Below, piece after piece: positions 1 through 9,302 of a stretch of DNA of 64,000 bases. The translations under genes were made by a program, and so were the position numbers. A model generated the notes under the pieces. The model was not told the origin of the DNA, ran no database searches, and was given only the letters and a program-made list of their open reading frames with translations. The stretch covers positions 1 through 64,000 of the forward strand of contig NZ_JASXSX010000004.1 of assembly GCF_032085515.1 (NCBI RefSeq), given 5' to 3'. Source of the DNA: Gleimia hominis. GTDB lineage: Bacteria > Actinomycetota > Actinomycetes > Actinomycetales > Actinomycetaceae. The first letter of the stretch is position 1. Each line of letters starts with the position of its first letter.

Positions 1-244
1 AAACAAAAGAAAAAACAAAAACAAAAAGCAAAAAAAGCCAAGAAAACACACTATCAAGTTCACAAACAACCCCACCAGCGAGTCGGTTTGAAACTCTCCG
101 TTTCGCGCCTCGCTCGCGGCGACAGATATAAACTTTACTGATGGCGTCTAACCGCGTCAAGCTCGGGTTGAGTGAGTCGTAACACATCGAGTTTTGCCTA
201 TGGCTTGTCAGATGATCTCCATGATGGTTTGCAGATAGTTTTGC

Positions 245-346
245 GTTGTTTACGCGCTTAACCGACGTGGGATGGGAGCGTAGCTGGAGGAGTTGGTTGT
301 TTACGCGCCTAGCCGACGTGTGGTGGGAGCGTAGCTGGAGGAGTTG
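245..346. repeat. 51-bp tandem repeat, two copies
   Basis: Copy 1 is 245-295 and copy 2 is 296-346. Both start GTTGTTTACGCG and end CTGGAGGAGTTG, with a few substitutions between them. They abut exactly, so this is a tandem duplication and not dispersed repeats. Confidence 0.85.
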
Positions 347-615
347 CTAGGGCCTCAGGAATCTGGTTGAAAAATGAGAATGAAAGCCATAACTAGGCGT
401 TATAAACTTAAGGCGCGTACGCACTAGACTAGCGGGGCGTAGGCAATGCCGGCGCAGGCAATACGCGGACAGCGGGCAAGCAACACGCGGACGGCGCGCA
501 GGCAATAAACTCGAGGTGCGGATGCGAAACGTCGCTGCCCATACAGGTTGGATATCGCTGTTTAGGCTGGCTATATCTGGAACTGGGCGGACTCGTTAGC
601 AAAGCTTGCGCCATT

Positions 616-653
616 AGTTCCAAAGCAGTCACGGAGTTCCAGAGCAGTCACGG
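616..653 (+). repeat. 19-bp tandem duplication in the leader of the DUF1846 gene
   Basis: Copies at 616-634 and 635-653 each read AGTTCC-A-R-AGCAGTCACGG, differing at one base. The second copy supplies part of the ribosome binding site (GGGAG at 652-656), which sits 6 bases before the ATG at 663. This is one of several tandem duplications at gene starts in this window. Confidence 0.8.
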
Positions 654-662
654 GAGTTAGGC

Positions 663-2159
663 ATGACAGTTAGTCAGACCGGGTTTGACCGCGAGCGTTA
701 CATCGCTTTGCAGTCTGAGCATATTGAGCAGCGACGCCACGACCTCGGGGGCAAACTGTATTTGGAAATGGGGGGCAAGCTGTTCGATGACCTCCACGCG
801 TCGCGCGTGCTGCCCGGTTTTACGCCCGACAACAAGATCGTCATGCTGGAACGAATCAAAGATGAAGTGGGAATTCTTGTTGCCGTTAATGCGCACGACC
901 TAGAGCGTGAGAAAGTGCGTGCGGACTTCGGGATTTCTTACGAGGACGACGTGCTCAGGCTCATTGACGCGTTCCGCGAACGCGGGTTCCTCGCAAAAAC
1001 GGTGGTGATCACCCGGATGAGTGAACGTTCGCAAAAGGCCCAAGAATTCAAACACCGCCTAGAAAACCTGGGGTTAACGGTAAAAATCCATCGGACAATT
1101 CCCGGCTACCCGGCGGATACCGACCTGATCGTATCCGAACAAGGGTTTGGGCAAAACGAGTACGTGCAAACAGAACGCAACCTAGTGGTGGTGACCGCCC
1201 CGGGGCCTGGGTCAGGTAAGCTCGCGACCTGCCTATCGCAGATTTACCACGACCACATCCGCGGAATCACATCCTCATACGCAAAATTTGAAACTTTCCC
1301 CATCTGGAACCTGCCACTGGACCACCCGGTGAACCTGGCGTACGAAACCGCAACTGCCGACCTGAACGACGTCAACTTAATCGACCCCTTCCACTTAAGC
1401 GCCTACGGCAAACAGGCAGTTAACTACAACCGGGATGTGGAAGTATTCCCACTGCTCGCCGCCCTGTTGGAACGCTTAAACGGAAAATGCCCCTACGCCT
1501 CCCCAACGGACATGGGCGTGAACATGGTCGGCATGTGCATCAGTGACGACGCGGTGTGCCGCGACGCCGCAAAACAAGAGGCGGTACGCCGCTACTACAA
1601 AGCACTGGTGGCCGAAAAGGTGAACGGACGCGACCCGGTTGAATCCACGCGCATCCGCACCACCATGGCGAAAATGGGGGTGCAGAAGCAATACCGCAAA
1701 GTCGTTGAACCCGCCCTGACTCGCGCACAGCAAACCGGCGGGCCCGCTTCGGCCATTGAGCTGAAAGACGGGGCGATTATTACGGGTAAAACCTCCGCAC
1801 TGCTGGGCTGCTCGGCGGCGATGCTGCTGAACGCACTGAAATATCTAGCGGGTATTGACGACGAAGTGCGCCTGCTGTCCCCCGAAGCGATCGAACCTAT
1901 CCAGACTCTTAAAGTTACCCACCTTGGCTCACGCAACCCGCGTTTGCACACCGATGAGGTGCTAATCGCCCTGTCTACCTCTGCCGCGCGGGACCAGAAT
2001 GCCCGCAAAGCACTCGATCAGATTCACGCGCTGCGGGGCTGCGACGTGCACACCACCACCATTTTAGGCAGTGTGGATGAAGGGATTTTCCGCAACCTCG
2101 GGGTGCTGGTGACGTCAGAACCGGATTTTGCTCGCAAGAGCCTGTACCGCAAACGCTGA
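663..2159 (+). CDS. DUF1846 (UPF0371) family protein
   Basis: The 498-residue product has the length and full-length sequence character of the DUF1846/UPF0371 family, a widespread soluble family whose biochemical role is not settled. Recognisable blocks are the N-terminal GFDRERYIALQSEHI region, a central VVTAPGPGSGKLATCLSQ segment rich in glycine, and a cysteine-containing MGVNMVGMCI stretch. There is no signal peptide or membrane segment, so it should be cytoplasmic. The ATG is preceded by GGGAG at a good distance, which supports the start. Its last 45 bases overlap the 3' end of the convergent ABC transporter gene. The family assignment is firm; the function is unknown. Confidence 0.88.
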   Translation: MTVSQTGFDRERYIALQSEHIEQRRHDLGGKLYLEMGGKLFDDLHASRVLPGFTPDNKIVMLERIKDEVGILVAVNAHDLEREKVRADFGISYEDDVLRLIDAFRERGFLAKTVVITRMSERSQKAQEFKHRLENLGLTVKIHRTIPGYPADTDLIVSEQGFGQNEYVQTERNLVVVTAPGPGSGKLATCLSQIYHDHIRGITSSYAKFETFPIWNLPLDHPVNLAYETATADLNDVNLIDPFHLSAYGKQAVNYNRDVEVFPLLAALLERLNGKCPYASPTDMGVNMVGMCISDDAVCRDAAKQEAVRRYYKALVAEKVNGRDPVESTRIRTTMAKMGVQKQYRKVVEPALTRAQQTGGPASAIELKDGAIITGKTSALLGCSAAMLLNALKYLAGIDDEVRLLSPEAIEPIQTLKVTHLGSRNPRLHTDEVLIALSTSAARDQNARKALDQIHALRGCDVHTTTILGSVDEGIFRNLGVLVTSEPDFARKSLYRKR

Positions 2160-3899
2160 ATCCCCCACCTGTTCCTCCAGGTTCTTTACCACTGCCTGAG
2201 GACTGCCCTGCGCGACGACCCGGCCGCGGTCCAACACCACCACCTGATCCACGTGCGCGAGGTGATCGAGCTGGTGAGTGATCTCAACGATCGTGACCCC
2301 CGGGTGGCGTTCCCGCAGTTTCCGCCGCACGCGCCCAGCCAACGCGGGGTCAAGGTGAGCGGTGAACTCATCGAGGAACAAGACCTTAGAGTTACGCAAC
2401 AACGCCTGCGCCAGCGACACGCGTTGCCGCTGCCCACCGGACAGGGCTTGGCCGCGCTCACCCACCGAGGTTTCTAAACCGTTAGGCAGAGCCCGGACCT
2501 CATCGGCAATACAGGCATCCGAAAGCGCCTGCCACAACTCCTCGTCAGACGCATGCGGATTCGCTAACCGCAAGTTGTAGGCAATGGAGTGGTTGAAAAG
2601 TCGAATATCAGACGTTACTAGGGCGACCGTGCCACGCAGATCATCCACCGGCACATCCCGCACATCGACCCCACCCAAGCGGATCTGCCCCGCTTGCGGA
2701 TCAAAATACCGCAGCGCGAGGCGCGCCAACGTGGACTTACCCGACCCGGTTGCCCCGATTATCGCGGTCCACTGCCCCGCATTTGCCCGCAAGCTAACCT
2801 CACGAATTGTCGCGGCTTCATTTCGCGCCTGAGGGTAGGCGAAAGTGACATCGTCGAAGCGTAGGTCAAGTGGCCCGGTGGGCAGTTCGTCTTCCCCGTC
2901 TTCTAGCTCCAAGGTGCGCGAGCGGAGGGCAAACACGCGGCTGGCGCTCGCAAGGGCAGCGTTGAGTTCCACGGACAGTGCGGACACGTCATCGATCACT
3001 CCCCAGGCTCGCAGCACCGCGAACGTGAGCACCAGGAGGTTCTCCAGCGGCATCTGCCCGGTGAGTACGTATCCGGAGCCCACCGCTAGTAGCAGCACAG
3101 GTGCACCGAACCTCAGGCATAAACTGAGGGCTTTACGGATGCCTTCCCACGCTCCCGCGCGCGTCATGAGTGGCAGCATTCGCGCGGTAATTGCTTGCAG
3201 TTCTTGTTCGCGCGCTGCTTCGCGTCCGTAACCGGCCACTTCGCGGGCCCCGTTGATGGAATCCGTGAGGAACGTGGTGGCGTGCGCGCGGGTGCGCAGC
3301 ATTTTGCCGGTGATCTCGTAGCTTCGTTTGTTACCCAGCATTGGCACCACTAGCGCTGCTACCACCAGGATGGCGACAACGAGAGCGGTTATGACCAGGG
3401 GGTTCATTACCGCACTCACGATGACGATCAGCAGTGGAATCAAAACCGCGGTGATTGTGGGCGCAATTGTATGGGCAAAAAACACTTCGATGTGGTCAAT
3501 GTCGCGCGTGAGTCGGCTCAGCAGCTGCCCGGAATGGGAGGCGTACATGATGGCTGGTGCCTGCGGGTAGAGCCGTTCGAACGCGTCTGCGCGCAGCAGT
3601 TCCAACGCTTTGAAAGCCACGTAGTGCCCGAGGAACTGTTCCAAGTACCGCAGCAACGCTTTCGCCACCGAGAGCGCCACCATTATGCCCCCCAGTTTCC
3701 ACAAGTAGGTGCCGCTACCACCCGGATTTTGCGCGAGGGTGAACACGGCGTGCACCGGGAGTATGAATAGGGCGAGTGCGCAAACTTGGTCGAGGATACG
3801 CGCTAGCGTGGACCCCCAAAGGGGTGATAGTACGGGGCGGGTTACCGTCAGAAGCCAGCGTGCGATCTGGCGACGGGAAGCGGGTTGCGTTTGGCTCAT
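2115..3899 (-). CDS. ABC transporter, fused permease/ATPase, CydC-like
   Basis: This 594-residue half-transporter has about six membrane segments in its first 320 residues and an ATP-binding domain after about residue 345. Walker A is GATGSGKST near residue 381, the signature is LSGGQRQRVSLAQ, and Walker B is VLFLDEFTAHLD. The intracellular-loop region (RYLEQFLGHYVAFKALELLR, then FFAHTIAP) resembles CydC-type exporters. It overlaps its partner upstream by 4 bases, so the two are translationally coupled and probably form a heterodimer. In other bacteria CydDC supports cytochrome bd assembly and moves thiols or haem. No cydAB is present here, so the substrate is not established; an iron-linked importer of the IrtAB/YbtPQ kind is the main alternative. 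Confidence 0.75.
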   Translation of the reverse strand: MSQTQPASRRQIARWLLTVTRPVLSPLWGSTLARILDQVCALALFILPVHAVFTLAQNPGGSGTYLWKLGGIMVALSVAKALLRYLEQFLGHYVAFKALELLRADAFERLYPQAPAIMYASHSGQLLSRLTRDIDHIEVFFAHTIAPTITAVLIPLLIVIVSAVMNPLVITALVVAILVVAALVVPMLGNKRSYEITGKMLRTRAHATTFLTDSINGAREVAGYGREAAREQELQAITARMLPLMTRAGAWEGIRKALSLCLRFGAPVLLLAVGSGYVLTGQMPLENLLVLTFAVLRAWGVIDDVSALSVELNAALASASRVFALRSRTLELEDGEDELPTGPLDLRFDDVTFAYPQARNEAATIREVSLRANAGQWTAIIGATGSGKSTLARLALRYFDPQAGQIRLGGVDVRDVPVDDLRGTVALVTSDIRLFNHSIAYNLRLANPHASDEELWQALSDACIADEVRALPNGLETSVGERGQALSGGQRQRVSLAQALLRNSKVLFLDEFTAHLDPALAGRVRRKLRERHPGVTIVEITHQLDHLAHVDQVVVLDRGRVVAQGSPQAVVKNLEEQVGDSAFAVQALASKIRF

Positions 3900-5704
3900 T
3901 TTCCAGCTCCTCGGCTTGCGGCGACGCGGGTTTTTTCGACCCGCCCGTTTTCAACTTGGTAGACGCAATCCATGATTTCTAGGGTTTGAGGCCGGTGCGT
4001 CGCCATGATGATCGTATGCTCACCGGTGAGCGCCTGGATCGCTTCTAAGAGTTTACGTTCCGATTCCAAATCTACTTGGGATGTGGGTTCATCCAGCAGT
4101 ATCAGCGGGCATTCGGACACGATTGCGCGCGCGAGTGATAGGCGTTGCGCTTGCCCTGAGGACAGCCCGAGCCCACCTTCACCCAGGCGAATATCCAGGA
4201 CCGTATCCGCCTCCGTGCGCGCCGCGAGTTCGCCCGTGAGGCCCACGGTTTCCAGAGCGTGCAGCATCTGGTTTGTTGTTGCCTGAGGGTTAGCGAGCTT
4301 TAGGTTGTAGCCGATGGTGCCAGTGAAAAGCCAGGTGACTTGATCTACGTATGCCGCGCGAATTCCACTGTTAGCACCGCTGGCGGACGCGGTTGCGTGC
4401 TGCACTGCCACGCGACCGGATTGTGGCGTGACTTCGTTTGCAATCAAACGCAGCACAGTGGTTTTTCCCCCTCCGGACGGCCCTACGAACGCGACCCGCT
4501 GCCCCGTTTCGATAGTGACATTTACATCACTAACTCCGCTGTCTCGACCCGGGTACGTGTAGGAAACGTGGTCGAGCACAACCGCAGGATCCGCCGCATC
4601 TGCGCTCGAGTCGCCTGGGTTGTGAAAGCGGCCAGCACCACGCACCATGTTTGCGTCCCGGTCATCTTCCGCATTTTTGTCTGAAGTCGCTTTATCTGCA
4701 GCTTGCCGCTCGTGCAGGTTTTGCCGATCGTACAGGTATCGTCCAATCGCTCTTTGCGCTGCCATGCCAGCCATGCCGATGTAAAAGAACGCGCCGACGT
4801 GGTCGATGGGTTCCAGCAGCAGCATCGCGAGCCCGAGCATGGTTACGCCTTGCCCCAAACTGATGGTCCCGTGGGTTAGCTGCACCGCCGCCAGCATGGT
4901 CGCCATCGTGACGATTGACAGGGAGAAAGCGATATCAACCGCGAAAATCAGAACCTGGTTCCCCCGCAGCAATCGCATGGTTGACCGACGATTGGTTTCC
5001 CCCACCCGGTTTAGATACTTTGCTACGCGCTCTGCCGCCCCCAGTAGCCTGAGGGTAACGAGCCCGGCAATGGCATCTAAATACTCGGCTGCTAATGTGC
5101 CGCGGGCCCGGCGGGAGCGGTGCGAAGTTTTAGAGAAGAACTTTTCGAACCCAACTACTGCAAGCGGGACGAGGGGTACGAACACGGCCATTACGATTCC
5201 CGAGAGTGGGGAAACAGCTACCCCCATGGCGACTAACACGAATACTGGCGCGGTGAAGGAAGCGATGATTTCCGGTAGGAACCCCTGGCGGTATGCCATG
5301 AGTTTTTCTGCTGACTGGGTGGCTAAACTAACCACTCGCCCCGCCTGCTGGTCACGTCCACCGTGCGCGTGCGCAAAAGTTGCCGTTTGGATGCGTGCCT
5401 GCACCCGCGCCTCCTCAATGGTTTGGCTCCGGTGCAGCACAATCTGTTTGCAAATATTTGCAGCTCCGATGCAGGCAACCGACAGGCTCGCGAGCCCCCA
5501 TGTGAGGCCCGTGACCGCAGTGCCGCCGTGCAGCGCATCCACGCCTTTCCCCACGCAGACCAGAACCACGCAGGTGGCGGCGGTACTGACCCAAGTTAGC
5601 GCGATTACCAACCTGTTAGCCCGGCGCGCCCTCTGGGTTATGAGGAGCTTTTTACTCTGTTTGGCAGCTCGGTTCTGAGCTTTAACCATGGATATTACGC
5701 CCAT
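3896..5704 (-). CDS. ABC transporter, fused permease/ATPase, CydD-like
   Basis: This is the first gene of the pair, 602 residues. The membrane domain occupies about residues 25-310, followed by a charged linker (about 325-370) and an ATPase domain with Walker A GPSGGGKTT near residue 407 and Walker B LILLDEPTSQVD. The signature motif is LSSGQAQRLSLA, a slightly altered form, which fits an asymmetric heterodimer. The start ATG at 5704 follows AAGGGGATC; a second in-frame ATG lies five codons in. A DtxR-like box and a perfect 22-bp palindrome lie 38-68 bases upstream, which suggests iron control. The CydD-like call rests on overall architecture and pairing; the transported molecule cannot be read from the sequence. 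Confidence 0.75.
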   Translation of the reverse strand: MGVISMVKAQNRAAKQSKKLLITQRARRANRLVIALTWVSTAATCVVLVCVGKGVDALHGGTAVTGLTWGLASLSVACIGAANICKQIVLHRSQTIEEARVQARIQTATFAHAHGGRDQQAGRVVSLATQSAEKLMAYRQGFLPEIIASFTAPVFVLVAMGVAVSPLSGIVMAVFVPLVPLAVVGFEKFFSKTSHRSRRARGTLAAEYLDAIAGLVTLRLLGAAERVAKYLNRVGETNRRSTMRLLRGNQVLIFAVDIAFSLSIVTMATMLAAVQLTHGTISLGQGVTMLGLAMLLLEPIDHVGAFFYIGMAGMAAQRAIGRYLYDRQNLHERQAADKATSDKNAEDDRDANMVRGAGRFHNPGDSSADAADPAVVLDHVSYTYPGRDSGVSDVNVTIETGQRVAFVGPSGGGKTTVLRLIANEVTPQSGRVAVQHATASASGANSGIRAAYVDQVTWLFTGTIGYNLKLANPQATTNQMLHALETVGLTGELAARTEADTVLDIRLGEGGLGLSSGQAQRLSLARAIVSECPLILLDEPTSQVDLESERKLLEAIQALTGEHTIIMATHRPQTLEIMDCVYQVENGRVEKTRVAASRGAGK

Positions 5705-5741
5705 GATCCCCTTACCTGTGTACTACAAACGGCACGGCAAC

Positions 5742-5760
5742 TAAGGGTAGCCTAACTCGA
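5742..5760 (-). promoter_or_regulatory. DtxR/IdeR-like box upstream of the CydDC-like pair
   Basis: TAAGGGTAGCCTAACTCGA agrees with the DtxR-family consensus TTAGGTTAGCCTAACCTAA at 14 of 19 positions, including the core AG-S-CTAAC. It lies 38 bases before the start codon, a typical operator position. A dtxR gene is in this window. Confidence 0.6.
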
Positions 5761-5772
5761 GCTCGAGTTAGG
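5751..5772. promoter_or_regulatory. Perfect 22-bp palindrome overlapping the DtxR-like box
   Basis: The 11-base arm CCTAACTCGAG is followed immediately by its exact reverse complement CTCGAGTTAGG. It shares its left half with the DtxR-like box, so two operators may overlap, or one extended site may exist. It is too loopless to be an efficient RNA hairpin, which favours a protein-binding site. Confidence 0.6.
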
Positions 5773-5902
5773 TGTCAATGTGTCAGCAAGCCGCCGCTGG
5801 TCCGGCAACCAACCTCTCCCCGACACGCCGGTGTACCACTACGCAGATACCAGTGCCCGACCGGTCAGCCGTCGGCCGAACCATAACCGAGTGGCCCGCG
5901 AT

Positions 5903-6781
5903 TTAACCTTTCACAGAGCCGCTCATTAGCCCACCGACGAAGTATTTGCCGAGCGCGATGTAGACAATCAGCGTGGGGAGCGACACGATTAACGCCCCCG
6001 CCATTGACGCCCCGTACTCCGTCATTATCGCACCGTTGGCGAGGTTGTTGAGCGCAAGTGTCACCGGCCCGCGTTGCGTTCCTCCACCGAAGAACAAGGC
6101 GAACAGGAAGTCGTTCCACGCGGCGGTGAACTGCCAGATCAACACCACCACAAACGAAGGCAGAGAAATAGGCAATACAACCGACCAGTAGGTACGCAGC
6201 ATGCCCGCACCGTCTACCCGCGCAGCCTCAATCAGTTCGCTGGGCACGGACTCGTAGTAGTTACGGAAAATCAGCGTGGTGATTGGAATGCCGTAGACCA
6301 CGTGGCACAGAATCAGGGCGGGAATTCCCTGCGGCACCTCCATCGCCAAAAGCATTTTCAGCAGAGGAATCATGAGCGCCTGGTAGGGCACGAACATGCC
6401 GAACAGGATCAGGGTAAACACCACGTTTGCGCCCGGAAATCGCCAGCGCGAAAGCACGAATCCGTTCATGGATCCCAGCATTGCGGAAATAATTGATGAG
6501 GGAATCACCAGTGCGAATGTGCGCGCAAGCGCGGGCGCTAGAGCGTGCCAGGCTTTCGCCCAGTTACCAAAATTCCACTGTTGCGGCAGCATCCACGTGC
6601 GCGATGGGTCCGCATCCCCTGCACCTTTGAACGAGGTGACGAACAGGACATACACGGGGATCAGCACGAGTGCTAAAGACACGATGAGGGCCAGGTAGCG
6701 AAAGGCCTTCCCCACGTTTACCCGGTGGTTCTCACCGGCTGCTTTTACCGTGGGGCCGGATTTTAGAGTTACAGTGCTCAC
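5903..6781 (-). CDS. Carbohydrate ABC transporter permease, MalG type
   Basis: The 292-residue inner-membrane permease has about six membrane spans and the conserved cytoplasmic EAA loop (ELIEAARVDGAGMLRTYW...LPIS), which docks the ATPase. It is the last gene of a three-gene importer with no ATPase gene of its own. The start overlaps the upstream permease by 4 bases (ATGA type), so the two permeases are coupled. The substrate is probably an oligosaccharide; the neighbouring GH2 beta-galactosidase suggests a galactoside, by inference only. Confidence 0.9.
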   Translation of the reverse strand: MSTVTLKSGPTVKAAGENHRVNVGKAFRYLALIVSLALVLIPVYVLFVTSFKGAGDADPSRTWMLPQQWNFGNWAKAWHALAPALARTFALVIPSSIISAMLGSMNGFVLSRWRFPGANVVFTLILFGMFVPYQALMIPLLKMLLAMEVPQGIPALILCHVVYGIPITTLIFRNYYESVPSELIEAARVDGAGMLRTYWSVVLPISLPSFVVVLIWQFTAAWNDFLFALFFGGGTQRGPVTLALNNLANGAIMTEYGASMAGALIVSLPTLIVYIALGKYFVGGLMSGSVKG

Positions 6782-7740
6782 CGGTCACTCCTTGCATCGT
6801 GAATCAGGTAGGGAATAATCGCGAGCGCCACCAGGATCAGCAGCACCGCACCAACGGCGGCGGACATGGAGTAGTCACCGTCCGTCATGTAGTTAAACAT
6901 GTCAATTGCCGGCACTTTGGTTGAGAACGTACGCTGGTCGGTTATGGACATGATCAGGTCGAATGATTTTAGCGACATGTGTCCGATAATGATCACTGCC
7001 GAAAGCGCCACGGGCGCCAGTTGCGGGAAAATGATCTGCTTGTAAATCTGCCACTCGGACGCACCGTCCACGCGCGCGGCCTCACGCAAATCATCTGGAA
7101 TCCCCCTAAATCCAGCTAGGAATAAGGCCATTACGTAACCCGATAGCTGCCAGATCGCGGGGATTGCGATCGCTAGAATCCCAAAGGAAATGTTCGCGGT
7201 CCACTGGTTTTGCAAGAAATCAAGCCCCAAGATTTGGAACAGGCGGTTAAGCCCTGAGGCCTGCTCGCCCTGCCCGGAGTTCAGCAACCACTTCCACACC
7301 ACACCAGAAGCGATGAAGGACACAGCCATGGGGAACAAGAAGATCGAGCGGAAAATGCCCTCGCCTTTAATCGGTTTTTCTAAAATCCACGCCCACAAGA
7401 AACCGAGAATCAGCGTGCCCGCCAGGAACGCGACGGTTAACAGCACGAGGTTCTTCAGGGAGTGGCGGAAGTCCGCATCTGCGAACAACTCTTTGTAGTT
7501 TTCAAACCCGATGAAAGAACTGGCTTTCGCTCCCGTGGACTGCGCTACGGTGTGCGCATCGATCATGGACATGTAGAAGTTGTGTCCAATCAACCCATAG
7601 ACGAAGAAACCCACCAGCAGTATCGACGGGAGGATCAGCAGGATGGGTGGGCCAAACTTGCGGATCCACTGCGAAAATGTGATGCGGTGGCGAGCGCGCG
7701 GGCGCGTCTTGGTTGCCTTGGTCTTAGCTGTATGTGTCAT
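6778..7740 (-). CDS. Carbohydrate ABC transporter permease, MalF type
   Basis: The 320-residue membrane protein has a basic cytoplasmic N-terminus, six or so membrane spans and an EAA loop (DLREAARVDGASEWQIYKQI followed by FPQL). It pairs with the MalG-type permease downstream by a 4-base overlap. The substrate-binding lipoprotein gene lies upstream behind a strong stem-loop, a common way to keep the binding protein more abundant than the permeases. Confidence 0.9.
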   Translation of the reverse strand: MTHTAKTKATKTRPRARHRITFSQWIRKFGPPILLILPSILLVGFFVYGLIGHNFYMSMIDAHTVAQSTGAKASSFIGFENYKELFADADFRHSLKNLVLLTVAFLAGTLILGFLWAWILEKPIKGEGIFRSIFLFPMAVSFIASGVVWKWLLNSGQGEQASGLNRLFQILGLDFLQNQWTANISFGILAIAIPAIWQLSGYVMALFLAGFRGIPDDLREAARVDGASEWQIYKQIIFPQLAPVALSAVIIIGHMSLKSFDLIMSITDQRTFSTKVPAIDMFNYMTDGDYSMSAAVGAVLLILVALAIIPYLIHDARSDR

Positions 7741-7836
7741 ACGTTTTTCCTTGAGTTACCCGTTCTTTCGGGCCAATAAGTGGGCCTAGTTTGCAGACCC
7801 GCTCGTGAATACTGAGTTCGGGCGGTGCCATCCGTT

Positions 7837-7870
7837 GGGGTGGGGTGAGTGCCGCACCTGGCCCCACCCC
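7837..7870 (-). other. Stem-loop between binding-protein and permease genes
   Basis: GGGGTGGGG at 7837-7845 pairs with CCCCACCCC at 7862-7870 across a 16-base loop, and flanking bases extend the stem imperfectly. No U-run follows on the minus strand, so this is more likely a transcript-stabilising or attenuating hairpin than a full terminator. Confidence 0.6.
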
Positions 7871-7892
7871 ACCTCAACTTGATTCCGGTTCG

Positions 7893-9206
7893 TTATTTAC
7901 CTACGGAATCTGTGGCTTTCATCAGCGCCTGCTGGAACGCATCCAAATCCGAACCGCCTTCGACGAACTTGGAAACCGCGTCGTTAATGTCGTTAGAGAC
8001 CTTAACGGGCAGGGCGGCGCCGTGCGCGATCGACGACACAATCGTGTCTTTACCAAACGATTCCATCGCGTTTTGCTGGTATTCAGAGAACTTCCCTTTC
8101 TCCTCATCCGTCAGGTCTGCGCGCGCCGGGATGGAACCTTTAACGGTGCTGAACGCGATCTGCCCGTCCTTTGAGGAAATCGTGGTTAACCAAGCTTTAG
8201 TCCCACCGGGGTGTTTTGCACCCTTGGGAAGCGTGAAGGAGTCCGCGAGGAAGTCGAACACTCCATCGGTGCCGGGCACGGGGAAGTAAACGTAGTCTTC
8301 ACCAGCTTTCTTCTTCTGCGTGTCGAACGAGGCCACCGCCCAGTCACCCATCACGTGGTACGCCGCTTTACCGTCTACCACCGGTTGCATGGCCGGCTCC
8401 CAATCCTCAGAAATCAAAGATTTGTCGGTAAAAGAAATGATCTTCTCAAAGTGCTCAAGGGCCTTCTTTACCCCGTCTGAATCCCACTTGGTTTTACCAT
8501 CAAACAAGCCGTTGTATTCTTCCGCCCCGAGGTCTGCGATGAGGATTGTTTCTAGCAGCTCGGTTTGCGTCCATGCCATCCCCACGGTGATTGGGGTTTT
8601 GCCAGCGGCTTTGATTTTCTCCATGTCGGCAATCCACGCGTCAATGTCCTTCGGTGGAGTCTTCGCGTCCACGCCGGCTTCTTCCAAGACCTTCGGGTTT
8701 GCCCACACCACGTTTGCGCGGTGCACGTTAGATGGAACTGAGTACAGCTTCCCATCAACTTTGAGCTGGTCAATAAGGGTTTCTGGGAAAGCGTCTTTGA
8801 GGCCCAGCTCGTCGTAAAGCCCCGTTAGGTCCTCAATCTGATCCGCATCAATGTAGTCCGACAGTTCCGCACCCGCGTGGGCTTGGAACGTGTCCGGGGG
8901 GCTACCTGCCGCGAGGTCCGCCGCGAGCTTTTGTTTCGCTTGGCTCCCACCGCCACCGGCGATGGCTGCGTTCACGAACTTGGTTTTAGGGTTCTGATCT
9001 TCGAACACCTTCGTCAGGGCCTCAAGCCCTAACTTTTCGGAACCAGCTTCCCACCAGGTAGCTACTGCAACCTCGGAAGCGTCTCCTTCCCAAGGTTTCT
9101 TGTTGTCGGATGCTCCGGAGTCAGAGCCGCCACCTGAGCCGGATCCACAAGCGGCTAGGAGCAGTGATGATGCTCCCAGTATGGCCAGTAGTCGCGTTTT
9201 ACGCAT
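7893..9206 (-). CDS. Sugar ABC transporter substrate-binding lipoprotein
   Basis: The 437-residue protein has a lipoprotein signal (MRKTRLLAILGASSLLLAAC, with the lipobox Cys at residue 20) followed by a Gly/Ser linker and a type 1 extracellular solute-binding fold. Family-typical segments are VAVATWWEAGSEK near the N-terminus and LAADLAAGSPPDTFQAHAG. It would be anchored outside the membrane and deliver sugar to the two downstream permeases. The ATG follows AAAGAGG, a good binding site. The product is of the ordinary length for the family. Divergent lacZ suggests a galactoside ligand, which is inference. Confidence 0.92.
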   Translation of the reverse strand: MRKTRLLAILGASSLLLAACGSGSGGGSDSGASDNKKPWEGDASEVAVATWWEAGSEKLGLEALTKVFEDQNPKTKFVNAAIAGGGGSQAKQKLAADLAAGSPPDTFQAHAGAELSDYIDADQIEDLTGLYDELGLKDAFPETLIDQLKVDGKLYSVPSNVHRANVVWANPKVLEEAGVDAKTPPKDIDAWIADMEKIKAAGKTPITVGMAWTQTELLETILIADLGAEEYNGLFDGKTKWDSDGVKKALEHFEKIISFTDKSLISEDWEPAMQPVVDGKAAYHVMGDWAVASFDTQKKKAGEDYVYFPVPGTDGVFDFLADSFTLPKGAKHPGGTKAWLTTISSKDGQIAFSTVKGSIPARADLTDEEKGKFSEYQQNAMESFGKDTIVSSIAHGAALPVKVSNDINDAVSKFVEGGSDLDAFQQALMKATDSVGK

Positions 9207-9302
9207 TCTGTTTACCTCTTTGTAACTGACATTATTTGGGTTGTACGAACCGCCTGGGGTTACCCACGCACAAGGTTCTGCGCGTGGATGCGTTCAAAAA
9301 CG

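Larger units (their letters stand above)
1..662. other. Non-coding leader stretch, repeat-bearing
   Basis: I see no convincing gene here. The first 60 bases are an A-rich tract of AAAAC-type runs. A 51-bp direct repeat lies at 245-346 and a 19-bp direct repeat at 616-653 just before the next gene. Around 430-515 there is a loose repetition of the words GGCAAT and CGCGGAC. The only open frame (429-632, minus) has low-complexity composition and no start context, so I do not call it. Confidence 0.5.

Noticed and set aside
4806..5678. A 290-codon + strand frame opposite the CydD-like gene
   Set aside because: It is a shadow of the minus-strand gene: composition is Ser/Arg/Thr-rich, with no start context or family similarity, while the other strand has clear ABC motifs.
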